Assembly (NCBI RefSeq): GCF_008905045.1
Contig: NZ_VWMY01000020.1
Coordinates: 1 to 64,000 of the forward strand
Length of the DNA stretch: 64,000 bases
Reading direction: 5' to 3'
DNA from: Streptomyces albicerus
GTDB lineage: Bacteria > Actinomycetota > Actinomycetes > Streptomycetales > Streptomycetaceae
Made by a program: the position numbers and the translations under genes. This document shows, one piece after another, positions 17,411 to 26,225 of the stretch; positions within the stretch are counted from its first letter, which is position 1, and each line of letters begins with the position of its first letter. The notes below the pieces were generated by a model. It saw nothing but the letters and a program-made list of their open reading frames with translations, was not told the DNA's origin and made no database searches.

Positions 17411-18922
17411 TCACTCGAAGCGGGCCGCGAGGAGCACCACGTCCTCCTCGCTGTCGGCGGTGTCGAGCCCGTCCGGCAGGACACTCCGCAGGACGTGATC
17501 GGCGACCGCGCCCGGGTCCGTGCGCAGCGCCCTGGGCACACTCGCGGCGGCCGCGTGCAGCCGCGCGAAGGCCCGGTCCATGGGGTCGCCGGTGCGGTGC
17601 AGCAGCCCGTCCGTGTACAGCAGAACCGTCTCTCCGGCCGCCGCCTCGAACTCCACGCTGGGCGCCTCCCAGCAGGCGAGCATCCCCAGGGGCGCCGACA
17701 GCGACGTCTCGACGAACTCCGTGCGGCGCTCGCCGATCACCAGCGGCGGGCTGTGTCCGGCCCCCGCCAGCGTGATCTTGCGCAGCGCGGGCTCGCAGTA
17801 CGCGAACAGAGCGGTGGCGGAGCGGGCGGGCTCGGTCAGCCGCAGCAGCAGTTCGAGGTCGGACAGGACGGCGACGGGGTCCTCGCCCTCCATCACGGCG
17901 TACGCCCGCAGGGAGGCCCGCAGGCGTCCCATCGCGGCGACCGCGCTGGGCCCCGACCCGGTGACGGACCCGACCGCGAGGCCGAGCGCGGCGTCCGGCA
18001 GCGGCAGGGCGTCGTACCAGTCGCCGCCGCCGCGCGGCCCCGTGCGGTGCCGTGCGGCGAGCTGGACGCCGGAGACCCGGGGCAGTCGTGAGGGGAGCAG
18101 CTCCTCGGAGATGGTCGCCATGCACGCGCGCGTGCGGTCCAGTTCCACCAGCCGGGCCAAGTGCTCGGCCGCGTAGCGGGCGTACAGGCCGACGAGGTGC
18201 CGCTGGCGCTCGACGGGTTCGGCGGGCTCGTCGTAGAGCCACACGGCGGCGCCCAGGCGGCCCGCCGCGTCCGTGGACAGCGGCAGCGCGTAGCTCGCGG
18301 CGTAGCCGAGCCGGGCGGCGACCTCGCGGTGGCGCGGGTCGAGCCCGTCCTCGGAGAGGAGATCGGGCTGGGCGATCTCGCCCTCGCCCCCGGGGAGTCC
18401 GTCGAGGATCTTCCCGTACGACATGGAGCTGCGCGGGACGGTCTCGATGTGGCCGAGATCGGCGCGGGCGAGTCCCAGGCCGATGGTCGTGTCCGGGCCG
18501 AGTCCGTCGCCCGGTTCCAGGACTACGAGACCGCGCTGGGCGCCCACGAGGGCGGCTCCGGCGCGCAGCAGTTCCTGGAGTGCGTCCGCCAGCGATGCGG
18601 TGCGGGCCAGGCGCTCGGTGAGTTCGTGCAGAGTGGTGAGATCGGAGACCCAACCTGCGAGTCTGTCCTGGAGAACGGCCCCGGGGGCATGCGGAGAAGT
18701 GGCCGAAGAGGTACCCGTGGTGGCACGTGTCGGCGCGACAGTGTGTGTGGGCGCTGGAACCGTTGAATCGATTCCGGCCACTTTCGGGAGGTGAGGGGCG
18801 TTCATGGCGTCCGGCTTTCCGACCGGTGCGTATTGCTCGATAGCATCGCAAACCCCCATGTCATTCTGCGCCGCTAGCAGTGTCTCCACATGTACACGCA
18901 CTCGTGAGGGGATGTCCAGCAT
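17411..18922 (-). CDS. GAF-SpoIIE (PP2C-type) protein phosphatase
   Basis: 503-aa predicted Ser/Thr phosphatase of the kind that dephosphorylates anti-sigma antagonists in partner-switching systems. A GAF sensor domain covers about residues 90-240 and the SpoIIE domain 270-500, with GGGDWYDALPL, AGAGHSPPLVI, LLYTDGLLHR and EEDVVLLAAR carrying the Asp metal ligands. Start ATG at 18922 (MLDIPSRVRVHVETLLAAQ) was chosen because AGGA lies just upstream; the internal ATG at 18805 has no ribosome site. Two stand-alone RsbW-like kinases lie elsewhere in the window but not adjacent. Confidence 0.88.
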   Translation of the reverse strand: MLDIPSRVRVHVETLLAAQNDMGVCDAIEQYAPVGKPDAMNAPHLPKVAGIDSTVPAPTHTVAPTRATTGTSSATSPHAPGAVLQDRLAGWVSDLTTLHELTERLARTASLADALQELLRAGAALVGAQRGLVVLEPGDGLGPDTTIGLGLARADLGHIETVPRSSMSYGKILDGLPGGEGEIAQPDLLSEDGLDPRHREVAARLGYAASYALPLSTDAAGRLGAAVWLYDEPAEPVERQRHLVGLYARYAAEHLARLVELDRTRACMATISEELLPSRLPRVSGVQLAARHRTGPRGGGDWYDALPLPDAALGLAVGSVTGSGPSAVAAMGRLRASLRAYAVMEGEDPVAVLSDLELLLRLTEPARSATALFAYCEPALRKITLAGAGHSPPLVIGERRTEFVETSLSAPLGMLACWEAPSVEFEAAAGETVLLYTDGLLHRTGDPMDRAFARLHAAAASVPRALRTDPGAVADHVLRSVLPDGLDTADSEEDVVLLAARFE

Positions 18923-19393
18923 TGTCCTGCTGGGATTCCTGGTGTCCGTGGGACTGTTGCGGAAATGCAAAGTTGGCTTAAAACTGACTCGAGTCTCGGT
19001 GTATTGAGGTCGACTGGCCTTGTTCGACGGAGCGTCACAGCGGTCGTGATGGGTACGTACTCGGTGAAGGCCAGGGGTGGTTGGGCTCGTCCCGGAACCT
19101 GGCGACGGACCCGGGCGTCTTAACCACCGATGACCGTGCCCCATCCTCCCGTGGCGGAGGCGGCGAGAAATACGCGGGACGGCAAACGCCAGGCGCCGCC
19201 ACCCCACGCCATGCCCGTGCTTTTGACAGACGCAGTATGGACGCGGACGCAGCCAATGCTCGGCCCATAGGGGTTCCCCTTGTCTCCGACAGGGGTGTGA
19301 TGCGCCAGTAGGTACGCACAGTGAAGTGATCGACACATGGTGTGATGTGGTCCTCGGTGTTGCCAGGCGTGCAACGGAAAGGAACGAGCGCTC
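18923..19393. other. Divergent intergenic region, 471 bp
   Basis: Separates the leftward phosphatase gene from the rightward Prim-Pol gene and must hold both promoters. Relatively AT-rich near 18955-19005. No convincing small gene, RNA or repeat was recognised. The ribosome site of the rightward gene (GGAAAGGAACGAG) lies at its right edge. Confidence 0.5.
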
Positions 19394-20059
19394 ATGCGCG
19401 AGATCCTCGGAAGGCGACGCAGGCTCCTGTCCAAACGAAACGGCGGGAAGTCTGAGATGCTCAGCGCGGCCCTGACCTTCGCGACCGCATGGCAGTGGCC
19501 TGTGCTCCCGGGTGTGGCACCGGACCCGCAGGGGCGGGCCCGATGCGCGTGCCCCGACCCGGAGTGCACGGTGCCCGGTGCCCACCCCTTCGACCCCGGC
19601 CTGCTCGCGGCCACCACCGACGAGCGCATGGTGCGCTGGTGGTGGACGAACCGCCCCTCGGCGCCGATCGTCCTCGCCACCGGTGACAAGGCCCCCTGCG
19701 CGGTGAGCCTGCCGGCCCTCGCCGCCTCCCGCGCGCTCCTCGCGCTCGACCACATGGGGATGCGTCTCGGTCCCGTGATCGCGTCCCCGACGCGCTGGGC
19801 GCTGCTCGTGAAGCCGTACTCCCTGGAGCAGTTGGGCGAGCTGCTCTACGCCAAGGACTACGTGCCGGGCTCGCTGCGTTTCCACGGCGAGGGCGGCTAT
19901 GTGGCGCTGCCCCCGTCCGAGACCGGCCTGGGCCAGATCCGCTGGGAGCGGGCTCCGCTGCCCGGCTCGGCCGCCCCCTGGGTGCCCGATGTGGAAGCCG
20001 TGGTGGACGCCGTGGTGGAGGCCCTCACCCGTACGGGTGTGAGCGCCCCCGAGTTGTAG
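19394..20059 (+). CDS. Prim-Pol-domain-like protein
   Basis: 221 aa. Related to the N-terminal half of bifunctional DNA primase/polymerase proteins of actinomycete plasmids: the opening LSAALTFATAWQWPVLPGV, the CACPDPECTVPGAHPF segment with Cys/His spacing, and WWWTNRPSAPIVLATG fit that family. The acidic catalytic motif of active Prim-Pol enzymes (IGIDLD-like) is missing, so it is probably a non-catalytic relative. Start ATG at 19394 behind AAAGGAACGAG. Monocistronic. Compare the two other Prim-Pol genes in this window. Confidence 0.75.
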   Translation: MREILGRRRRLLSKRNGGKSEMLSAALTFATAWQWPVLPGVAPDPQGRARCACPDPECTVPGAHPFDPGLLAATTDERMVRWWWTNRPSAPIVLATGDKAPCAVSLPALAASRALLALDHMGMRLGPVIASPTRWALLVKPYSLEQLGELLYAKDYVPGSLRFHGEGGYVALPPSETGLGQIRWERAPLPGSAAPWVPDVEAVVDAVVEALTRTGVSAPEL

Positions 20060-20115
20060 GCGAATCGGGCGCGCGGCGAACGGCGCGCCCGCCCTCGCTC
20101 GTTATCGTCCCTTTT

Positions 20116-20718
20116 ATGAACCTTCGCCTGTTGGCGCTGGCAGGCGTCGTCGCGCTCACGGTCGCGCTGCCGCTGGCCGTGGCCTCCGCGGGACCTGTGG
20201 GCGGCGGGGATCCCGCGACCGCACGTACCTCCGATGGCGCCGCACGTGCCTCGGGTGCGCGTACCTCCGACGAAGCGCCCGCCGCCGGTCGCGCCGATGC
20301 CAAGGCGCCCGAGCCGCGTCCCACGGCGTCCAAGAGCCCGTCCAGGAGCCCCCTGACGCTCGACCTGGGCCTTGTCACGACCGCCCGCTGCGGCCCCGAA
20401 CTCGCGTCCCCGGACGGCATCGAGGCGCAGACCTGTGTGCTGACGCAGGGACCGGACACCTGGGCGCGTACGTACTACCGCAACGCGACCGGCGACGCTC
20501 TCTCGTCCGTGCTGACCCTCATGGGACCCGACGGCCGCACCGTGCGGATGCACTGCGCGATGGGCGCGGACGACGAGCCGGGGGCGTGCGAGACACCGCG
20601 GGAGCGCACGGCGAAAGACGCGCGGGCGTACACGGCGGTCGCGGAGTTCGCGGAGGGTTCAGGTGGACCGCTGTTGCTGCGCTCGGGGAGCAACTCACCT
20701 GCGCAGACTGCGGGTTGA
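20116..20718 (+). CDS. Secreted protein of unknown function
   Basis: 200 aa. An N-terminal signal sequence (MNLRLLALAGVVALTVALPL) is followed by a 50-residue Ala/Ser/Pro-rich, probably disordered segment. A C-terminal domain of about 110 residues has three Cys (TTARCGPELAS, AQTCVLTQGP, MHCAMGADDEPGACET) that could form disulfides. No family recognised. It follows the Prim-Pol-like gene by 56 bp. Confidence 0.7.
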   Translation: MNLRLLALAGVVALTVALPLAVASAGPVGGGDPATARTSDGAARASGARTSDEAPAAGRADAKAPEPRPTASKSPSRSPLTLDLGLVTTARCGPELASPDGIEAQTCVLTQGPDTWARTYYRNATGDALSSVLTLMGPDGRTVRMHCAMGADDEPGACETPRERTAKDARAYTAVAEFAEGSGGPLLLRSGSNSPAQTAG

Positions 20719-20759
20719 GGCTTCCGCCGACGGCGGGTCCGGATTCGGGAACGAAAAGA

Positions 20760-20797
20760 CCCGGTTGCTGGCGACGGGGGATGCACCAGCAACCGGG
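20760..20797 (+). terminator. Bidirectional terminator
   Basis: Perfect 12-bp inverted repeat CCCGGTTGCTGG (20760-20771) / CCAGCAACCGGG (20786-20797) with a 14-nt loop, between the convergent secreted-protein and SEC-C genes. No long T-tract. Confidence 0.7.
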
Positions 20798-20961
20798 CTA
20801 CTGGAACGGTAACAAGAGATCGGCGGTTCGCAAATTCGATCTCGGCTATTCGGACACCGATTCTCCTGTCAGAACAGGGAGTTGTGACAGGAGTCACCTG
20901 GTCCGTGCACCTGTCGGCCGGCTGACCGGTTGGTCAGCCGAGCCCGGGCGTTCGCTGTGCC

Positions 20962-21927
20962 TCAGCTGAGCGTGACCTGCCGGTTGGTGAGACCGCCGCG
21001 CGCCCTGCGCTCGTCCGCGGTGAGCGGCGCGTCCGAGGCCAGCGCGTCGGCGAGCCGCTCGGCGAACTCGGCCGCCGGCTTCTCGATGTCCTCCGCGGTG
21101 ACGCCGGTCGGCAGGTCCCAGACCGGCACCGTGAGGCCGTGGGCACGGAAGGAGCCCACGAGGCGGGTGCCTTCCCCGAGACTCGAACGGCCTGCCGCGT
21201 GCAGCCGCGCGAGTGCGTCCAGAAGCTGCTCCTCGGGGTGCGGCATGACCCAGCGCAGGTGGTTCTTGTCCGGGGTCTCGCACCAGTACGCCGCGTCGAC
21301 GCCGGAGAGCTTCACCGTCGGGATGGCGGCCGCGTTCGCCCGCTCCAGGGAAGCGGTCACCTCCGTGGTCGCGTTCTGCGCGTCCGGAACCCAGAATTCG
21401 AAGCCCGCGTGCACAACTGGCTCGAACGCGCCTTCGGGGTCGAGGAGATCCTGCAGCCGCGGTCCGTCGGCCGGAGCGCGGCGGCCCTGGACCGGCGTGC
21501 CGGGCTCCGCGGTGAGCGCGCGCCGGAGCGTGTCGGCCAGGTCGCGGCTGATGTCGCCGGACGCGGTGTCGTTCTGCAGGCCGATCATGACCGAGCCGTC
21601 GTCGCGGCGCAGCGCGGGCCACGCCATCGGCAGCACCGTGGCGAGCGTGACCGAAGGGACGCCCTCCGGGAGGGGCTCCTTGAGATGCAGCTCGACGGTG
21701 GCCGCCGGCACGAGCTCGCGCAGCGCGACCCAGTCGGCCTCGCCCGGCAGCCCCTCGAAGGGGCGGTGCACCAGCTCGGTCACCGCGTGTGCGGCGGCCC
21801 GTCCGTGACAGGCCTTGTAACGGCGGCCGCTGCCGCACGGGCAGGGCTCGCGCGCCCCTACCACCGGGATTTCTCCATCCGTCAGCTGAGGCTGCTTGGC
21901 CTTCGTCTGGGGTCGCTTCTTGGCCAT
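20962..21927 (-). CDS. SEC-C motif protein (DUF5926-like)
   Basis: 321 aa. A SEC-C zinc-binding motif (EPCPCGSGRRYKACHG) at about residues 27-43 is followed by a domain conserved in actinobacteria without known function. Start ATG at 21927 begins a Lys/Gln-rich leader (MAKKRPQTKAKQPQ). SEC-C motifs bind zinc and occur at the C-terminus of SecA and in other proteins; no translocase domain is present here. Confidence 0.85.
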   Translation of the reverse strand: MAKKRPQTKAKQPQLTDGEIPVVGAREPCPCGSGRRYKACHGRAAAHAVTELVHRPFEGLPGEADWVALRELVPAATVELHLKEPLPEGVPSVTLATVLPMAWPALRRDDGSVMIGLQNDTASGDISRDLADTLRRALTAEPGTPVQGRRAPADGPRLQDLLDPEGAFEPVVHAGFEFWVPDAQNATTEVTASLERANAAAIPTVKLSGVDAAYWCETPDKNHLRWVMPHPEEQLLDALARLHAAGRSSLGEGTRLVGSFRAHGLTVPVWDLPTGVTAEDIEKPAAEFAERLADALASDAPLTADERRARGGLTNRQVTLS

Positions 21928-22061
21928 CGTGGATGTCTCCCGGTTACGGCTCGACTCGTACGGGCGCGAGCCTAGTCGCTCGTACGAGGACCCACGGGGA
22001 CCCTGTGGACAACGTGCCGAGTCGTCCCGGACGCCGTGCTCCGGTTCGTCCGGGAACCGGC

Positions 22062-22118
22062 GCTTCGGTGTGCTTCGGTCCGCTTCGGTCCAGGCCGTCT
22101 CGGTCTGCTTCAGTCCAG
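22062..22118. repeat. Short tandem repeat of about 10 bp
   Basis: CGCTTCGGTG-TGCTTCGGTC-CGCTTCGGTC at 22061-22090, followed by the decayed copies CCGTCTCGGTC and TGCTTCAGTCC. It lies just downstream of, and reaches into, the stop end of the ATP-binding protein gene. Confidence 0.6.
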
Positions 22119-22652
22119 GTCGTCGAAGGCGTCCCCGAAGTCCAGGTCGGGTATCGCGGACACCGACGGGGCCGTGACACGGGCGGCGAAGTCGTCGCGG
22201 CGGTGCCCGGCGTGCACGTCCTTGTGCACGACGACCCATACCGTGACCTCGCCGCGGGCGTCGTCCCGGACGCCCCAGTCGTCGGCCAGCGCCGTGATGA
22301 TGTTCAGCCCGCGGCCGCCGTGCGCGGTGACCGAGGGCGTGGCCGGAACCGGACGGGTCGGACCACCGCCGTCCGTCACCTCGACCGTGAGCCTGCCGCT
22401 CGGATCGACGCGCCATGCGGCCCGGACGTCACCGTCCCCCGCCAGGGCGTCGCCCAGCGGCCTGCCGTGCCGACAGGCATTGCTGAGTAGTTCGGAAAGG
22501 ATCAGTACGGCATCGTCGATGACCGTTTCCGCCACACCGCCGGTGCGCAGCTGAGCCCGCATCCGGTGTCTTGCTTCCCCCACGCCCGCAGGGCCATGGG
22601 GTACGGCCATGCTCGACGACGTGGGCACCTCCTGTGCCACCACCAACGCCAC
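22110..22652 (-). CDS. RsbW-like ATP-binding protein
   Basis: 180-aa GHKL ATPase domain: N-box SELLSNACRHG, G1 box VTDGGGPTRP and GGRGLNII are present. Start GTG at 22652 (VALVVAQEVPTSSS) was chosen because AAGGAGG sits 8 nt upstream; starting at the internal ATG would discard this site. The C-terminal 30 residues are acidic (DLDFGDAFDDLD). A regulatory kinase of unknown partner, possibly acting on sigma-factor antagonists. Confidence 0.85.
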   Translation of the reverse strand: MALVVAQEVPTSSSMAVPHGPAGVGEARHRMRAQLRTGGVAETVIDDAVLILSELLSNACRHGRPLGDALAGDGDVRAAWRVDPSGRLTVEVTDGGGPTRPVPATPSVTAHGGRGLNIITALADDWGVRDDARGEVTVWVVVHKDVHAGHRRDDFAARVTAPSVSAIPDLDFGDAFDDLD

Positions 22653-22858
22653 CCCCGAGACCTCCTTCGCCCCACGCCACGGTGTGAATGCCCCCCTGGA
22701 CTGGACCGGAAACCGGCCAATGCACGTGCAGTGACGCACTCGTAACGATCGAATACGGACCGAACGCGCCGGAGCACTCCCTGTAATTGCCTGGCCTGAA
22801 TTCGACGGTGTGGCCGAGAGTGCGGATGTGAGGTGATCGGGGCCCCGGGGGTCGCAGG

Positions 22859-23671
22859 TCAGCGGCCCAGCTGGCGCAGTACCGCGCGCGGGCGGTTGGT
22901 GATGATGGCATCGACGCCCAGCTCGACGCAGAGATCGACGTCCTCGGGCTCGTTCACGGTCCATACGTGAACTTGATGCCCGGCCCGCTTCAGACGCTCG
23001 ATGTACGCCGGGTGATTGCGCACGATCCTCATCGAGGGGCCCGCGATCCTGACACCGGCGGGCAGCCGACCGTCGCGCAACCGGGGCGAGACGAACTGCA
23101 GCAGATAGACCGTCGGCAGCATCGGGGACGCCGCGCGGATGCGGTGCAGCGAGCGCGCCGAGAAGCTCATGACACGTACGGGCGATTCGGCGGCCGAGGA
23201 CGGGGCGTCGAGGCCGAAGCGCTTCAGGAGGACCAGCAGGCGCTCCTCGACCTGGCCCGCCCAGCGCGTGGGGTGCTTCGTCTCGATGGCGAGCTCCACG
23301 GGGCGACCGGCGTCGGCGACGAGTTCGAGCAGACGCTCCAGTGTGAGGACGGACTGCTGCTCCCAGGACGGTGGGCGCTGCTGCTCCCAGTCGGGTGCCT
23401 CGTCGCGGTTCTTCCAGGAGCCGAAGTCCAGAGCGGCGAGGTCGGAGAGTTCCAGGGCGGAGACGGCGCCGCGGCCGTTGGAGACGCGGTTGACACGGCG
23501 GTCGTGGACGCAGACGAGATGTCCGTCCGCGGTCAGCCGTACATCGCACTCCAGGGCGTCCGCCCCGTCCTCGATCGCCTTCTCGTACGCGGCCAGGGTG
23601 TGCTCGGGGGCCTCTTCGGAGGCCCCGCGGTGGGCGACGACCTGGGTCAGGTGCTGTCGTGCGTGGGTCAC
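22859..23671 (-). CDS. Glycerophosphodiester phosphodiesterase
   Basis: 270-aa GDPD TIM barrel that hydrolyses glycerophosphodiesters to glycerol-3-phosphate and alcohol. Catalytic motifs HRGASEEAPEHT, ALECDVRLTADGHLVCVHD and, later, ELAIETKHP provide the general acid-base His and metal-binding Glu/Asp residues. Start GTG at 23671 (VTHARQHL) is preferred to an ATG 21 bp upstream because homology begins there. No signal peptide, so cytosolic. 206 bp separate it from the ATP-binding protein gene downstream. Confidence 0.9.
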   Translation of the reverse strand: MTHARQHLTQVVAHRGASEEAPEHTLAAYEKAIEDGADALECDVRLTADGHLVCVHDRRVNRVSNGRGAVSALELSDLAALDFGSWKNRDEAPDWEQQRPPSWEQQSVLTLERLLELVADAGRPVELAIETKHPTRWAGQVEERLLVLLKRFGLDAPSSAAESPVRVMSFSARSLHRIRAASPMLPTVYLLQFVSPRLRDGRLPAGVRIAGPSMRIVRNHPAYIERLKRAGHQVHVWTVNEPEDVDLCVELGVDAIITNRPRAVLRQLGR

Positions 23672-23949
23672 CGCGTCATGGTGCCATCGCAAGTGGGTAG
23701 GCGTGGTGGCGGTGGCACAGGCATGCGATGTTTTTGTCAGACCTGTCCGATATAAAGGAAGATCCCGGAGTCACAGGCACCGCTTATGGTGCCCTGACGC
23801 CCCGTGGGAAATGCTGACGGCGTACAAAAGCACACGCATAGCCGAATCGCGCCGGTTCCTGAACACGCGTGAGTGGCGTGTCGATCACACGCGAGTGAAT
23901 GTGACCGGGTGCGACCTGAATGAACAGCCGTGGATCGAGAGGAAGAGCT

Positions 23950-25443
23950 GTGAGCACCGAGAACGAGGGCACTGAGGTTCCCCCGGCCCCGTCTGCACCT
24001 CCCGTGCCGGTGGACGCTCCCGCTGCTTCCGCGCCTCCGGAGCAAGCGGTTTCGCAGGGAGCGGGCCCCACGGGTCCTCATCAGGGCACGGCTCCCTCCC
24101 AGGGGTCGGCCTCCTCCCAGGAGACCGCCGCTTCCCAAGGAGGCGCACCGACGGCCACGTTGCCCCCGGTGCCCTCGGGGGCACCAGCAGGGGCTGGGCC
24201 CGCTCCCGAAGCGGGCACCTGGCCGCCTCCTCCTCCGCCGGCCACGCCCTCGTACGCGAGCGGTGGTGGCTCGGGGGACGCCTGGGGCTCCTCGTACCAG
24301 CAGCCCGCGCCCAAGTCCGGCGGCGGGCGCGGCGGCCTGGTCGCCGCGGTCCTGGTGGCCGCGCTGGTCGCGGGTGGTGTGGGCGGCGGCATCGGCTACT
24401 GGGCGGCCGACCGGAACGACAGCTCGACGGGCTCCACGACGGTTTCCGCCTCCGAGAGCGGCGGCGACCTCAAGCGCGACTCGGGCGCGGTGGCGAGCGT
24501 GGTCGCGAAGGCGCTGCCGAGCACGGTCACCATAGAGGCCGAGGGCAGCAACGGCGAGGGCGGTACGGGTACCGGCTTCGTCTTCGACACGCAGGGCCAC
24601 ATCCTCACCAACAACCACGTGGTGGCGGAGGCGGTCGACAGCGGCAAGCTCACGGCCACCTTCTCGAACGGCAAGAAGTACGACGCCGAGGTGGTCGGCC
24701 ACGCCCAGGGCTACGACGTCGCGGTCATCAAGCTCAAGGACGCGCCGAACAACCTCCAGCCGTTGCCCCTCGGCAACTCGGACAAGATCGCCGTCGGCGA
24801 CTCGACGATCGCGATCGGCGCGCCCTTCGGCCTCTCGAACACGGTGACCACGGGCATCATCAGCGCCAAGAACCGCCCGGTGGCCTCCAGCGACGGCAGC
24901 TCCAGCAGCAAGGCCTCGTACATGAGCGCCCTGCAGACCGACGCCTCGATAAACCCGGGCAACTCCGGCGGCCCGCTCCTGGACGCGAACGGCTCGGTCA
25001 TCGGCATCAACTCCGCCATCCAGTCGACGAGCGGTGGCGGCCTCGGCGGCACGAGCCAGTCCGGTTCCATCGGCCTGGGCTTCGCGATCCCGATCAACCA
25101 GGCGAAGAACGTCGCCCAGCAGCTCATCAAGACCGGCGAGCCCGTCTACCCGGTGATCGGTGCCTCGGTCTCCCTGGGGGAGGGCACGGGCGGAGCGAAG
25201 ATCACCGAGGAGGGCGCGAGCGGCTCCGACGCGGTCACTCCGAACGGCCCCGCCGACAAGGCCGGTCTCAAGCCCGGCGACGTCATCACCAAGCTCGACG
25301 ATCGCGTGATCGACAGCGGCCCCACCCTGATCGGCGAGATCTGGACCCACCAGCCCGGCGACACCGTCGAGCTCACCTACACCCGCGACGGCAAGCAGCA
25401 CACGACCGACGTCACCCTGGGCCAGCGCGAGGGCGACAGCTGA
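23950..25443 (+). CDS. HtrA/DegP-like serine protease with PDZ domain
   Basis: 497 aa. A proline/alanine-rich cytosolic leader of about 115 residues, one membrane helix (GGLVAAVLVAALVAGGVGGG, about 125-145), then an extracytoplasmic trypsin-like domain with triad NNHVV (His), GYDVAVIKL (Asp) and GNSGGPLLD (Ser), and a C-terminal PDZ domain (GPADKAGLKPGDVITKLDD). The layout matches actinobacterial HtrA-like/PepD envelope stress proteases. GTG start at 23950 lies 7 nt after GAGGAAG. The leader DNA is rich in repeated TCCCAGG-like Ser/Gln codons. Confidence 0.93.
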   Translation: MSTENEGTEVPPAPSAPPVPVDAPAASAPPEQAVSQGAGPTGPHQGTAPSQGSASSQETAASQGGAPTATLPPVPSGAPAGAGPAPEAGTWPPPPPPATPSYASGGGSGDAWGSSYQQPAPKSGGGRGGLVAAVLVAALVAGGVGGGIGYWAADRNDSSTGSTTVSASESGGDLKRDSGAVASVVAKALPSTVTIEAEGSNGEGGTGTGFVFDTQGHILTNNHVVAEAVDSGKLTATFSNGKKYDAEVVGHAQGYDVAVIKLKDAPNNLQPLPLGNSDKIAVGDSTIAIGAPFGLSNTVTTGIISAKNRPVASSDGSSSSKASYMSALQTDASINPGNSGGPLLDANGSVIGINSAIQSTSGGGLGGTSQSGSIGLGFAIPINQAKNVAQQLIKTGEPVYPVIGASVSLGEGTGGAKITEEGASGSDAVTPNGPADKAGLKPGDVITKLDDRVIDSGPTLIGEIWTHQPGDTVELTYTRDGKQHTTDVTLGQREGDS

Positions 25444-25502
25444 CCTGCGCGCGCGGGTGACCCGTTAGTCTTGTTCCGCGCCGTGGATCACGTGCGGCGC
25501 GG

Positions 25503-25589
25503 GGAGGTGTGCCCGAGCGGCCGAAGGGAACGGTCTTGAAAACCGTCGTCGCAGCGATGTGACCGTGGGTTCAAATCCCACCACCTCCG
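25503..25589 (+). tRNA. tRNA-Ser (anticodon TGA)
   Basis: Class II tRNA: acceptor GGAGGTG/CACCTCC, anticodon stem ACGGT-CTTGAAA-ACCGT giving anticodon TGA, long variable arm and T-arm GTGGG-TTCAAAT-CCCAC. Discriminator G, no encoded CCA. An accessory stretch begins downstream, but no second copy of the tRNA 3' end was seen in the window. Confidence 0.95.
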
Positions 25590-25598
25590 CAGTTGAAT

Positions 25599-25629
25599 GG
25601 CCCCTGACCAGGTAAATCGGTCAGGGGCC
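25599..25629 (+). terminator. Terminator of tRNA-Ser(UGA)
   Basis: 11-bp inverted repeat GGCCCCTGACC (25599-25609) / GGTCAGGGGCC (25619-25629) followed by TTTCTC, starting 10 bp after the tRNA. Confidence 0.9.
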
Positions 25630-25992
25630 TTTCTCGTGTGCGCTATCCGTCAACCACCGTGGTTCCCCGCCGGTTCCCGGTCGATCGGGCACGGCAGGGG
25701 CGCGGGCACCTTCTGATCCGTAGCTCGATAGAGAATGGTCGGTCATGGTCATACCGGCCGAAGTTGAGCCCATAGCGACCATTGCTGAACGGGGCGGTTG
25801 CTGTGGTTGCTGTACTTCGCTGCTGCACGCAGTCACCCGCATGGAATCTGTGCAGCCTGAGCTGAGCTGAGCTGGCCGTCGCCTGCGCTCAACTGCGGCC
25901 GATGCCTGGGTCATTGAGGAATGGACCCGCCCCGACGATTGACACCGAGAAGTCCGAACCTACGGCCAAGCGCTTAGAAGGCGTGGCTGAGC
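25630..25992. other. Non-coding stretch after tRNA-Ser, 363 bp
   Basis: No gene with a plausible start and family match was seen. Base composition is less GC-biased than the core. Short self-complementary GAGCTGAGCTGAGCTG-like sequence near 25858-25874. Likely the edge of an old insertion. Confidence 0.4.
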
Positions 25993-26106
25993 ATGCTTGC
26001 TCTGCTCTATACCTCGCACAGCGCAGCAACCACGGTGTGGGCCTTCGTGGGAGCCATTCTCATCGTGCTGGCGGTGGGTTGGTACATCCGGATGGATCTC
26101 ACCTGA
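25993..26106 (+). CDS. Possible 37-aa single-helix membrane peptide
   Basis: Short open frame (ATG 25993, TGA 26104-26106) encoding a peptide with a clear hydrophobic helix (VWAFVGAILIVLAVGWYI) and a short charged C-terminus (RMDLT). The ribosome site is weak (GAAGG about 14 nt upstream). Hydrophobic pattern and good third-position GC suggest it could be real, either a small membrane protein or a fragment of a larger one. Confidence 0.35.
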   Translation: MLALLYTSHSAATTVWAFVGAILIVLAVGWYIRMDLT

Positions 26107-26225
26107 GGCGCGATCCAGATTTTTCGGAGTTCGGCGGTCTGCGGATGTCGAGAACGTGCCACCGGCTCCGTCCCAGGGACATAAGCGGCCACCACCGGCC
26201 GCACGAGGAAGAAGGAGAAACCCGC

